Shown: positions 16,963-25,072, counted from the stretch's first letter. The stretch is 64,000 nucleotides of DNA from Streptomyces sp. LBL (GCF_029893585.1 NZ_JARXYX010000031.1:62001-126000); one strand, 5' to 3'. Notes: a model not told the origin generated them from the letters alone. Program-made: numbers and translations.

Positions 16963-17904
16963 TCAGGCAAGGCAGGTCAGAGGACGGCCGCCGTTGTAGG
17001 TGACCATGTCGGCCATTGCGGCGGCGACATCGATCGGGGCGCCCGGTGCGGCTCCGGTGAGTTCGGCGTACGCCCGGTGGAGGTTGCCGACGATGCGCTC
17101 GCTGTCGGCGAGTTCGGCGTGCGGTCCGAGGTCGGTTTCGTATGCCGCCTGCAGCGGGGACAGTCCCGAGGCCATTCCCTCTCGGGCGGTCTCCTGGACG
17201 AAGCGCAGGTAGCCGAGGACGTCCGTGATCAGTTCGGGGCCGCCTACCGGGCCGTGGCCGGGCACGATGGTGTCCGCGCCGAGCGGTGCGACGACGTTCT
17301 CCAGCACGCTGATCGCGCCGGCGACGGATCCCTGGACGAGGAACGGCGTCCCTTTGTTGAAGAGGAGGTCCCCGGCGAACAGCACCCCGCGTTCCGGGAT
17401 CCACACGAGGGAGTCGTTGGTGGTGTGCGCCGCCGTCCCGACGTGCCGTACCTCGCAGCGCAGATCGTCGACCCACAGGGTGACGGCGTCGGTGTAGGTG
17501 AGAAACGGCGGCTCCAGCTGTACCTGCCCCCATTCGACCTCGGTCCAGAAGGGGGCCGACCGCGGTTCGCCCCAAGCCTGGATGCCGGTGCGGACGGACT
17601 CGTGGCCGACGATGGTGGCGCGGTCGAAGAGGTAGTTGCCGAACGTATGGTCGCCGTGGTGGTGGGTGTTGATGAGAGTGCGCACCGGTTGCGGGGTGAC
17701 GGCTCGGATGGCGTCCAGGTAGGCGCGGGTGCGGCGTTCGGTGGAGCAGGCGTCGATGCTCGCCACGCCTCGCCTGCCGACGAGGAATCCGGTGTTGTTG
17801 ATCCACCAGGTGCCGTCGGGCTGGTGGTAGGCGTAGATTCCGTCGCTGACTTCCTGGACACGGGGCGGAGCTGGGGTCCTGACATCGTGGCCGGTGCTGG
17901 TCAT
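16963..17904 (-). CDS. Metallo-beta-lactamase-fold hydrolase
   Basis: 313 aa, ATG at 17904 with AGGAG upstream. The zinc motif THHHGDHTFGN is near residue 90; the other ligands are in VGTAAHTTNDS, LFAGDLLFNKG and VPGHGPVGG. No signal peptide, so cytoplasmic. Related proteins are cyclases, thioesterase-like or lactonase-like hydrolases. Opening residues IYAYHQPDGTWWINNTGFLV and the partner BKACE fragment suggest breakdown of a keto or lactone compound, but the substrate cannot be told. Confidence 0.82.
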   Translation of the reverse strand: MTSTGHDVRTPAPPRVQEVSDGIYAYHQPDGTWWINNTGFLVGRRGVASIDACSTERRTRAYLDAIRAVTPQPVRTLINTHHHGDHTFGNYLFDRATIVGHESVRTGIQAWGEPRSAPFWTEVEWGQVQLEPPFLTYTDAVTLWVDDLRCEVRHVGTAAHTTNDSLVWIPERGVLFAGDLLFNKGTPFLVQGSVAGAISVLENVVAPLGADTIVPGHGPVGGPELITDVLGYLRFVQETAREGMASGLSPLQAAYETDLGPHAELADSERIVGNLHRAYAELTGAAPGAPIDVAAAMADMVTYNGGRPLTCLA

Positions 17905-18340
17905 GGGTGGGGTCTCCTGCCTGTCGCGGTGTTGCCCAAAGGCCTGTGACACAGAGGCTGAACCGGGGACGGTGTCCACAAGCCATTGTCCGGTTCGTTG
18001 AACCTCGCGGGGATCGTCGCGTCCGTGATCAGACCGCCGGTGCCCCACTGATCCGCCCCCTCCGGCGTGGCCCGGAAGACCCGCGGCTGCCGTGCCGCCT
18101 CGCCTGCGGGACCGGGACGAGGTCGTGTGCGTCGCGGACCTGCGCGCCGCAGCAGGCCATGTCGGCGTCCGTCCACCGTCCCGATCCGGCAGGGCGCGCG
18201 GATCTTGCAATTGCCGCGCCCGGACTGCGACAGGTTCCGGACGAGCGTCTGTCGCGCCTTCTCGAACGACTCCCAGTCACTGATCTCCGGCAGTGACGGA
18301 ATGGTGACGGGCTCACCGGCGTCGAGGCCGGCGAGCGCCG
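17905..18340. other. Intergenic stretch without a recognisable gene
   Basis: About 435 bp between the MBL-fold gene and the CGNR fragment. Short minus-strand phrases such as DWESFEKARQTLVRNLSQSG (about 18225-18285) look once-coding but do not form a continuous frame or a family I can name. Confidence 0.4.
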
Positions 18341-18586
18341 CCTACCCTCGCCCCCGACCCCGCACTCGCCGTGGCGCTCATCGCCCAGGACGCCGTCGGC
18401 CTGCTTCTGTCCGCCGAGATCCGGCACGTACGCGTCTGTGGAGCCGACCGCTGCGCTCTGCGTTTCCTGGACCGCTCGCCGGCCCGCAACCGCCGATGGT
18501 GCTCCATGTCCCGCTGCGGCAACCGCACCAAGGTCCGCCTCCATCAGGCGCGTTCACGACAGAGCGACCGGACGACGGAAAGCTGA
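18341..18586 (+). pseudogene. CGNR zinc-finger protein, C-terminal remnant
   Basis: The reading frame PTLAPDPALAVALIAQDAVG, then VRVCGADRCALRFLDRS and RRWCSMSRCGNRTKVRLHQ contains the C-x4-C...C-x3-CGNR zinc finger that ends ABATE/CGNR proteins, probable stress regulators. The ~110-residue N-terminal ABATE domain is not visible upstream. Internal GTG 18371 could start a 71-aa peptide, but there is no clear RBS. Confidence 0.65.
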
Positions 18587-18602
18587 CCGAGGAGTCCTCA
18601 GC

Positions 18603-19112
18603 TCACTCGGGTGACCTCACCCGAAAGGCCGGGCCGGGGACGCTCTCGATGTCCTTCGCCTGCACCGGATGGCCCTGTTCACAGCGGATCTGGACGTCGA
18701 CGTGCGCACCGCACTCGCGATGCCGCGCCAGGACCGCCGGTCCCTCCGGGTCGGCACGGTAGCGGTCACCCCACTGCAGCAGCCCCATCACGGCCGGCAC
18801 CAGATCCATCCCCTTGGACGTGATCACGTACTTCGGCCGGCTTCGCGAGCCCGGCTCCTTGTAGGTCTCGGTGGCCAGGATCCCTTCCTCCACCAGCATC
18901 CGAAGCCGTGCCGCCAGCAGGTTACGAGGGCAGCCGAGAACCCGTTCGAACTCGCTGAAGCGGGACGAGCCGTACCAGACCTCACGCAAAATCAGGATCG
19001 TCCACTTCTCCCCCACGACCTCAAGGGTCCGCGCGATCGAACAGTTCGACGTGTCCCGGTCGAGCCGGGGATCCATGCCGGTGTCTTGGAGGACTTCGGT
19101 CCACGCATCCAT
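18603..19112 (-). CDS. HxlR-family transcriptional regulator (copy 2)
   Basis: 169 aa from ATG 19112, which follows a TAGAAT box by seven bases (leaderless-type start); ATG 19130 is possible. Winged helix with NCSIARTLEVVGEKWTILIL, FSEFERVLGCPRNLLAARLR and ETYKEPGSRSRPKYVIT. The C-terminal third has HRECGAHVDVQIRCEQGH, with extra Cys residues. An inverted repeat with a 12-base spacer lies upstream (19131-19154) and a very similar one precedes the MDR gene at 21910, so that MDR is a likely distant target. A deleted copy of this gene lies at 21667-21750. Confidence 0.85.
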   Translation of the reverse strand: MDAWTEVLQDTGMDPRLDRDTSNCSIARTLEVVGEKWTILILREVWYGSSRFSEFERVLGCPRNLLAARLRMLVEEGILATETYKEPGSRSRPKYVITSKGMDLVPAVMGLLQWGDRYRADPEGPAVLARHRECGAHVDVQIRCEQGHPVQAKDIESVPGPAFRVRSPE

Positions 19113-19130
19113 GCGAGCGATTCTAACCAT

Positions 19131-19154
19131 TTGAGTTTACTTTCAGAGACTCAG
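19131..19154. promoter_or_regulatory. HxlR-type operator, own promoter
   Basis: TGAGT (19132-19136), a 12-base spacer, and ACTCA (19149-19153). It resembles the element at 21769-21794 both in arms and spacer. Confidence 0.55.
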
Positions 19155-19203
19155 CCTCAGAGGGGAGCATCACCTCGGGTCACAAGCCACACGCAATGTT
19201 GCC

Positions 19204-19497
19204 TCACGGGCGTAATATTATGGACGTCAGACCACTGACTGAGGCTCGGCCTATCTGTCGCCCGAGCACCGTGACCGGCCCGGCACCGGATACCCCTCCG
19301 CCGCGCTGCTCGACGAGAAGGAAGTCGAGGGCTTCCCGCACGAACTGCTCGTGGAACTGGAAGATGCCTCCGTGGCCGGCGTCGGGGTAGACGACCAGGT
19401 CGGCGTTCGGCAGGAGCCCCTCGAGCAGGTCGCGCAGCACCTCCACGCCCGAGACACGCGTCCTGCGGTTGCTCCCACAATCGCGGGATCCTGCCAC
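19204..19497 (-). pseudogene. Alpha/beta hydrolase, C-terminal fragment
   Basis: Residues ~20-67 of this frame, LRDLLEGLLPNADLVVYPD then AGHGGIFQFHEQFVREALDF, carry the catalytic His block of an alpha/beta hydrolase. This is the kind of ending missing from the hydrolase at 10016-10783. The nucleophile half is absent. Plus-strand codons from about 19243 (YLSPEHRDRPGTG...SAALLDE) are a TetR piece overlapping its end, so this is a recombination joint. Confidence 0.65.
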
Positions 19498-19590
19498 TCA
19501 TACGTACGCGTCCGTCCCACGCCCCCGCCTCTCCACCTGGGTTCGAGAAATGAACCTAGCCGTTGGCAACCTGACTCTCAATGATGAAGC
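19450..19590 (-). pseudogene. Decayed copy of the thioesterase start and promoter
   Basis: From GTG 19520 the minus strand reads GRTRTYEWQDPAIVGATAGR, matching the first residues of the PaaI protein at 15568-16068. The DNA upstream (to about 19590) resembles 16069-16155, including CTGACTCTCA in place of CTGACTGTCA. The rest of the gene is gone and joins the hydrolase fragment. Confidence 0.65.
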
Positions 19591-19636
19591 CAGGAGGCCG
19601 CGCCGACGGAGCGACCGGTCCGCGCACGGAAGCGCG

Positions 19637-20227
19637 TCAGTCGCGCTGCCAGGCGTCCAGCAGAGCGAGGGCGTTGTCGACCCCCTGCTCGAGGAGTTCA
19701 TCGGCGAGTTGACTGTCGGTCAAGGCGCGGGAAAGCTGCAGTGCCCCGGCCATCAGACCGAGGAGGCTGAGCGCCTTCACGCGTGCGGAGGACGGGGCCT
19801 CGGGCGCCATACGGGTGGCAATACCGTCGATGAGGACCAGCACACCGTCGGTGTACGCCTGCCTGGTTGTGTCGGTGCAGCGTCCGATCTCGTCGAGCAG
19901 AGCGGCGTTGGGACAGCCGTCGCCAAGGCTGTCACGGTGCTGGGGCGACAGATACCCGCGCGCAATCTGCTCGAGTCCGGCACGGCCAGGCTCGGCCGGC
20001 GCGACGACGCTCTCGGCCTGCGCCTTCAACTGGTCGGCGATTGCCGTGGTGACGAGGTCATCCTTGGATGCGAAATGAGCGTAGAAGGCCCCATTGGTCA
20101 GCCCCGCGTCCTTCATGAGCGTCGAGACGCCGGAGCCGTCGATACCGTCTTGCTTGAACCGGCGGCCCGCCGTCTCGATGATCCGCCGTCTCGTCTCCGA
20201 CTTGTGCTCTTTTCCGTACCGCACCAC
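19637..20227 (-). CDS. TetR-family transcriptional regulator (intact copy C)
   Basis: 196 aa, GTG start (VRYGKEHKSETRRR). Helix-turn-helix RIIETAGRRFKQDGIDGSGV, LMKDAGLTNGAFYAHFASKD, then a C-terminal domain with GCPNAALLDEIGR and ALQLSRALTDSQLADELLEQ. It resembles regulators of SDR/MDR redox genes. Three related pieces lie at 10847, 15117 and 20380, the second nearly identical over 288 bp. The promoter region (20288-20310) has the near-palindrome GGTATTGCAAACGTAATCC, and its ATTACGTTTG resembles the repeats before the SDR at 11017, a possible distant target. Confidence 0.85.
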   Translation of the reverse strand: MVRYGKEHKSETRRRIIETAGRRFKQDGIDGSGVSTLMKDAGLTNGAFYAHFASKDDLVTTAIADQLKAQAESVVAPAEPGRAGLEQIARGYLSPQHRDSLGDGCPNAALLDEIGRCTDTTRQAYTDGVLVLIDGIATRMAPEAPSSARVKALSLLGLMAGALQLSRALTDSQLADELLEQGVDNALALLDAWQRD

Positions 20228-20379
20228 TGCATACGCTCCTTCGCCGGCCGGAAGGACCGGTTGCCCTTCACCGACTCAGCCAGTCTATGGTATTGCAAAC
20301 GTAATCCAAAGAGTTGGCAGCGGCAACGGGCGCGCGTGGGGCTTTCATCCGTGAGGGCACTCGACGGCGGATCTTCATA

Positions 20380-20981
20380 TCAGTTGTGCTGTTCGGCGTC
20401 TATCAGTGCGAGGGCGTTGCGGATGCCCTGTTCGAGGAGTTGGTCGGCGGGTTGCCGGTCGGTGAGGGCGCGGGAGAGTTGCAGGGTGCCGGCCATCATG
20501 CCGAGGAGGCTGAGTGACTTCAGGCGTGCCGAGGGCGGGTCGTGGGGTGCCAGGCGGGCGGCGAAGCCGTCGATGAGTGTCAGCGCGCCGTCGGTGTAGG
20601 CCTGCTTGGTGAGATCCGTGGAGCGTCCGATCTCGTCGAGGAGGGCGGCGTTGGGGCAGCCGTCCTCAATGTCGTCCCGCTGTTGGGGGAGAAGTACCAG
20701 CGGATGATCTGTTCGAGTCCGGCGCGGCCGGGTGCCGCCTGAGCGACGATGTTCGCGTGCTGGGCGCGCAACTGGTCGGCGACGGCGGTGGCGACGAGGT
20801 CGTCCTTGGAGGCGAAGTAGGCGTAGAAGGTGCCGGCTGTCAGGCCCGCGTCCTTCATGAGGCTCGCGACTCCGGAGCCGTCGATGCCGTCCTGCTCGAG
20901 GCGGCGGCCTGCCGTCGTGATGATCCGCCGGCGTGTCTGGTGTTTGCGTTCCTTCGGGTACCGCACGATGCGTTCCTCCAT
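20380..20981 (-). pseudogene. TetR-family regulator with one-base frameshift (copy D)
   Basis: The N-terminal two thirds is intact: VRYPKERKHQTRRRIITTAG, LMKDAGLTAGTFYAYFASKD, GRAGLEQIIRWYFSP. At a run of five G (20685-20689 on the plus strand) one base is missing. In the shifted frame the family continues with DGCPNAALLDEIGRSTDLTK and ends in NALALIDAEQHN with stop at 20380. Apart from this single base the gene is complete (about 200 aa), so it may be functional if the indel is a sequencing error. ATG 20981 or GTG 20966 could start it. Confidence 0.75.
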
Positions 20982-21024
20982 CGTGGCAGCCGGGGCGCGC
21001 GCCCCGGCTGCCACCTTGGTCGGG

Positions 21025-21243
21025 TCAGTGGGCCGCGCCTGCAAGAAGAGCGGGGAAGTTGATCCTGGCGGTCTGCAGTTTCGGGTCGTGGGGCTCGGGG
21101 ACCCCGCCGTCGGTGATGTACAGCCGCTCGCCGCGCACCGCGGTCGCGGAGGGCGAGGCAAGGCCGTCCGCGCTGGTCAGGACGGGCTTGTAGGTGCCGC
21201 CCGGGTAGATGACCACGACCCTGTCCGGGCCGTTGTTCGACAC
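21025..21243 (-). pseudogene. Beta-propeller (SMP-30/NHL-like) protein, C-terminal remnant
   Basis: Minus-strand text NNGPDRVVVIYPGGTYKPVL, SATAVRGERLYITDGGVPEP and KLQTARINFPALL looks like the last blade of a secreted or lactonase-like beta-propeller. Everything upstream of 21243 is replaced by a TetR fragment on the other strand. Confidence 0.5.
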
Positions 21244-21574
21244 GACCCAGGGCGATCACGACACCGCGCGCGGCGCCCTCATCGACTTCTACCTGTCGAC
21301 CGAGCACCGCGACCAGCCCGGCGCCGGTTGCCCCACCGCGGGATTCGCAGGGGACATGGCTCGCGAACCCACAGCCGGGGAGGTGCGCGAAACGTACGCA
21401 GCCGGCGTCGAGAAATTCGCCGCATGGATGTCCACCGACGCCGACGACGGCCTTCCCCTGGTGGCCACCCTGGTCGGCGCGATCCTGCTCGCCCGCGCCA
21501 CGGCGGGCACGGAACTGTCGGAGAAGATCCTGGAGTCCACCCACGAAGCCCTGACCGCCCCAGACGGTCCGTGA
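21243..21574 (+). pseudogene. TetR-type regulator, C-terminal fragment (plus strand)
   Basis: Reads ARGALIDFYLSTEHRDQPGA, GCPTAGFAGDMAREPTAGEV and ATLVGAILLARATAGTELSE, ending EALTAPDGP with TGA at 21574. This is the ligand domain of a TetR regulator of another subfamily than copies A-D. The DNA-binding half is absent. Confidence 0.65.
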
Positions 21575-21666
21575 CCCAGAACCCTGGACGCGGGTTATGC
21601 GTCCGGGGCCGACACCACGTGATTGAGCGGTCGTGGGGCATCGGACGCCTCACCGCGCACATGCTG

Positions 21667-21750
21667 CGGATCTGGACGTCGACGTGCGCACCGCACGCGC
21701 GATGCCCCATCACGGCCGGCAGCAGGTCCATGCCCTTGGACGCATCCGTG
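21667..21750 (-). pseudogene. Internally deleted HxlR remnant
   Basis: Plus-strand 21667-21708 matches 18687-18727 and continues directly into a match to 18783-18822, so about 55 bp of the HxlR copy 2 pattern are deleted. Encoded pieces are KGMDLLPAVMG and CGAHVDVQIR. It lies where a divergent HxlR gene would be expected beside the MDR at 21910. Confidence 0.65.
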
Positions 21751-21768
21751 GCGGTGATCCAAACCTCA

Positions 21769-21794
21769 CCTGAGTTCAGTTTTCCATACTCAGG
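21769..21794. promoter_or_regulatory. HxlR-type operator before the MDR gene
   Basis: CCTGAGT (21769-21775) and ACTCAGG (21788-21794), an exact 7-bp inverted repeat with a 12-base spacer, about 115 bp before the start codon at 21910. Confidence 0.55.
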
Positions 21795-21909
21795 AAGTAA
21801 CGTCGTGGTCGGCACACCAACTCGACCGCACGCGAACGGGCGCGCAGGGCGACTTGCGCGAGGAATCACATCGAACACCGGAAAACCCCCACAGAAAAGG
21901 CGGCCGGGC

Positions 21910-22923
21910 ATGAAGGCATTCGTCGTCGAGAAGTACGGCAAGGACGGCGCACGCGCCGCAGACGTACCCGAGCCCACGGTCGGAGACCGAGACGTCCTGG
22001 TCAGAGTGAGCGCCGCCAGCATCAACCCGCTGGACAAAATGGTCCGCGACGGGGAGTTCAAGCAGCTCCTGAAGTACAAACTTCCGTTCGTGCTCGGCCA
22101 CGACGTAGCCGGCGTCGTGACGCGGGTCGGCTCCGCCGTGCACGGCCTCGAAGTCGGCGACGAGGTCTACGCCCGTCCGCGCGACCTGCGGATCGGCGGC
22201 TTCGCGGAGTTCATCGCGATCGACATGGACGATGTCGCCCCCAAGCCGGCCTCCCTCACCCTCCAGGAGGCAGCCGCCGTGCCGCTGGTGGCCCTGGCCG
22301 CCTGGCAGATCCTCGTCGACCGGGCCCCTGTGCAGCCGGGGCAGAAGGTGCTCATCCACGCAGGTGCCGGTGGCCTCGGCTCGACGGCCATCCAGCTCGC
22401 CAAGCACCTCGGCGCCACGGTCGCCACGACCACGAGCACCGACACGGAGAAGCTGGTCAGCAGCCTTGGCGCCGACATCGTCGTCGACTACACCAAAGAA
22501 GACTTCTCGAAGATGCTGTCCGGCTACGACCTGGTGCTGGACTCCGTAGGTGGAGCGAATCTCGAGAAGTCGCTGACCGTGCTGAAGCCCGGCGGTCTGG
22601 CCATCAGTGTCGTCGGCCCGCCGGACCCCGGCTTCGCCAAGCAGTTGGGTGCCCCCTCCTTCCTCGGCCTGGTGATGACCATGCTCAGCCGCAAGGTCCG
22701 CAAGCAGGCGAAGGCACTGGGCGTGCGCTACCAGTTCTTCTTCATGCAGGCCAACGGCTCCCAACTGCGCAAGCTCGGCGCCCTCTACGACAGCGGGAAA
22801 CTCCACCCGGTCATCGACAGCACCTTCCCGTTCGACCAGACGCTCGAGGCGATGGCGTACGTCGAGCAGAGCCGCACCAAGGCGGGCAAGGTCGTGGTCT
22901 CGATGGTGCCCGACAACGACTGA
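21910..22923 (+). CDS. MDR-family NADP-dependent oxidoreductase
   Basis: 337 aa. GroES-like part with INPLDKMVRDGEF and LGHDVAGVVTRVG, then a Rossmann part with IHAGAGGLGSTAIQLAKHLG and VLDSVGGANLEKSL. It lacks zinc-ligand Cys residues. It resembles enone/quinone reductases that detoxify electrophiles and are commonly controlled by HxlR proteins. The ATG at 21910 fits the N-terminus KAFVVEKYGKDG. The HxlR-type inverted repeat upstream and the decayed HxlR beside it suggest that regulation has passed to the intact HxlR at 18603 (inference). Confidence 0.87.
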   Translation: MKAFVVEKYGKDGARAADVPEPTVGDRDVLVRVSAASINPLDKMVRDGEFKQLLKYKLPFVLGHDVAGVVTRVGSAVHGLEVGDEVYARPRDLRIGGFAEFIAIDMDDVAPKPASLTLQEAAAVPLVALAAWQILVDRAPVQPGQKVLIHAGAGGLGSTAIQLAKHLGATVATTTSTDTEKLVSSLGADIVVDYTKEDFSKMLSGYDLVLDSVGGANLEKSLTVLKPGGLAISVVGPPDPGFAKQLGAPSFLGLVMTMLSRKVRKQAKALGVRYQFFFMQANGSQLRKLGALYDSGKLHPVIDSTFPFDQTLEAMAYVEQSRTKAGKVVVSMVPDND

Positions 22924-23029
22924 GACCACGCCGCTCTCAGACCCTTCCGTCCGGCACGGTCACCGCAGCGCGCCCTCCTGCACGGCCGGCCCCCAGCGCG
23001 AGGCCAGGCCCTTCTCCCGGCGGGCATGA

Positions 23030-24040
23030 TCAGGACGGCAATGTCCGTCCGCCGAGCGCCACACGCTGCCAGTCGGGACTGCGGTCCTTGTCGACCAGGG
23101 CCGCACGGACGCCCTCCAGGAAGTCCGGCGTGCGGATGGTCGTACGTGCGAGGGCGAGTTCAGCGGCGAGGCACTCGCGCAATGTGCGCTGCCTGCCCCG
23201 GGACAGCAGCGCGTGAGTGATCTCCAGGCTCTGCGGCGAGGCGGACTCCAAGGCGACCAGTGCGTCTGCTGCCCAGGGGGTGTCGAGGTGACGCAGGCGT
23301 TTCTCGATCTCGCCGAGGGTCGCCGCGCCGAACGCCCAGTCCACCTCCCCGCGTACCTCCGCCAGCCTGCTCTCCGCCACCGGGGAGCGGCCGCCGAGAC
23401 GGTTCAGGACCACGTCCACCGGGTCGCCGGGGTTGTCGGCCAGCGCGTCGCCGACCGCGTCGAGCCCGTCCGCGGGGACGAAGTGCGTGGCCAGCCCCGT
23501 GTACAGGGTGTCGGCCGCGTCGAGCCGGTGCCCCGTCAGTCCCAGGTACATACCGATCGCGCCGGGCAGCCTCGGCAGAAAGTAGCTGGCCCCGACGTCC
23601 GGGAAGAACCCGATCCCGGTCTCGGGCATCGCCAGCACCGCGCGCTCGGTGACGACGCGGAAGCCGCCGTGGACGGACAGACCGAGGCCGCCGCCCATGC
23701 ACAGGCCGTCGATGAGCGACACGACCGGCACGGGATACTCGGCGATCCGGGCGTTGAGCCGGTACTCGGAGGCGAAGAACCGCTCACTGGCCTCGGCGTC
23801 CCCGGCGAGGCTGTGCTCGCGGATCGCGCGGATGTCTCCGCCGGCACAGAACGCCTTCGTACTGGTACTGGCAAGCACGACAGCGGTCAGTGGTGTGTGC
23901 TCCCACTCGGCGAGCACACGGTCGATGGCGACGACCATGCCTGTGGTCAGGGCGTTGAGCGTCTTGGGCCGGTTCAAAAGGATGCGGCCGACACCCCGGT
24001 GGACGTCGGCGAGAATCTCGCCCGCAGCGGTATCAGTCAT
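23030..24040 (-). CDS. 3-hydroxyisobutyryl-CoA hydrolase / enoyl-CoA hydratase family
   Basis: 336 aa, ATG 24040 behind GAGG. Crotonase fold: RILLNRPKTLNALTTGMV, KAFCAGGDIRAIREH (oxyanion hole), DGLCMGGGLGLSVHGGFRV, and AMPETGIGFFPDVGASYFLP carrying the Glu-Thr-x-Ile-Gly-Phe-Phe-Pro-Asp signature of 3-hydroxyisobutyryl-CoA hydrolases. The C-terminal part also matches that longer subfamily. The enzyme releases 3-hydroxyisobutyrate in valine breakdown. It starts 18 bp after the stop of a decayed Fe-alcohol-dehydrogenase gene, its former operon partner. Confidence 0.85.
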   Translation of the reverse strand: MTDTAAGEILADVHRGVGRILLNRPKTLNALTTGMVVAIDRVLAEWEHTPLTAVVLASTSTKAFCAGGDIRAIREHSLAGDAEASERFFASEYRLNARIAEYPVPVVSLIDGLCMGGGLGLSVHGGFRVVTERAVLAMPETGIGFFPDVGASYFLPRLPGAIGMYLGLTGHRLDAADTLYTGLATHFVPADGLDAVGDALADNPGDPVDVVLNRLGGRSPVAESRLAEVRGEVDWAFGAATLGEIEKRLRHLDTPWAADALVALESASPQSLEITHALLSRGRQRTLRECLAAELALARTTIRTPDFLEGVRAALVDKDRSPDWQRVALGGRTLPS

Positions 24041-24057
24041 CGGTCGCACCTCGCCAT

Positions 24058-24475
24058 TCACGCGGACCTGTTGTCGTGGCCATCACGTTCCTCACTCGCC
24101 GGGTGTCCGGCGTAGATCTGCGCGTAGAGATCCTGGATCTCGTCCACGGGGGGTACGACGGGATTGTTGGCGGGCGATCCGGACGCGAGCGCTTACTCGG
24201 CCATGAGGGGCAACAGTCGGAACCACTGGTCCTTGTCGATGCCGTGGGCTTGAGGGGTGGGCACCTCAAGATCCTGACACAGGGCTCGGAGCGCCTCCAC
24301 GAGCCTATCGGCGGCCAAGGCGTCACTGTCGCCCTCGGTGGCGGCTCCGAGGGCGCGGGCACAGTCGGCGTACCGACTCTCGGCGGGGGCGCGGATAACG
24401 CTGTCACCGCGGGGAAGGGCATCGCGTTCGACAGACCGTGGGCGAGGTGGAAGTGAGCGCCGATCGGACGGCTCA
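24058..24475 (-). pseudogene. Iron-containing alcohol dehydrogenase, C-terminal remnant
   Basis: GVSRPIGAHFHLAHGLSNAM keeps the His ligands of group III (Fe) alcohol dehydrogenases. A frameshift near 24375 moves the remainder to another frame: ESRYADCARALGAATEGDS, LCQDLEVPTPQAHGIDKDQW, LLPLMAE, then an in-frame TAA where Gln is expected, then ASGSPANNPVVPPVDEIQDL. The N-terminal half is missing. It is clearly dead. Confidence 0.75.
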
Positions 24476-24701
24476 CACCGTGCAACGACGGTGTCGACCG
24501 GCCCGCCCTGCTGCTCGGCGGACTCGGCACATTACGGTTGGACGGGCCGCCGCAGCCTCTCTGTGGCACCAGTGCATCCGCAGCACAGCCCCCCGCCTCC
24601 CATACCAAGGCGCCCAGCTCGGCCGCCGCCTCGCGGACTTCAAGCTCACCTCCGAGGTCCTCGATGCCACAAGGAGTGCGCGATGGGAACGTACGAGGAT
24701 G

Positions 24702-24815
24702 TCTCACCGGCGACAGCGGCCACATCGACGACGACGGCTACGTCTTCGTGATGGGCCGCACCAACGATGTCATCAACGTCGCCGGACACCGGCTGTCCAC
24801 CGGAAGTACAGAACA
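24702..24815 (+). pseudogene. Acyl-CoA synthetase (AMP-forming) fragment
   Basis: A short frame reads LTGDSGHIDDDGYVFVMGRT followed by NDVINVAGHRLSTGS, the hinge motif region (A8) of acetyl/propionyl-CoA synthetases. No more of the gene is visible on either side. Confidence 0.7.
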
Positions 24816-24867
24816 CGATGTTCCAGAGACTGTGACGGAGATTGCTAGTTGGCATCGGGCGACCTTC

Positions 24868-24953
24868 GTGACCTGCGCTGACACCAACTAGCTTCAGCGG
24901 CCGGAAGCACAGAATCAGAGAGATAGTTGGCACTTTGGCACAGCGCAGGTCAC
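24868..24953. repeat. 86-bp element with 13-bp perfect terminal inverted repeats
   Basis: GTGACCTGCGCTG (24868-24880) is the exact complement of 24941-24953. TAGTTGGCA occurs just outside at 24846 and inside at 24924. Non-coding, bordered by gene fragments; it may be a MITE-like scar or a terminator-like hairpin. Confidence 0.5.
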
Positions 24954-25072
24954 GGTACCTATGGCGACCGCGCCCCCGACATCGTTGTCGAAGGCGTGGC
25001 CTGCCCGAGGCGCGGCCCTACGGGATGCAGCAAGCCCCGAGGGGGCACCGCACGCCGGGGAGTGTGGTCGAC

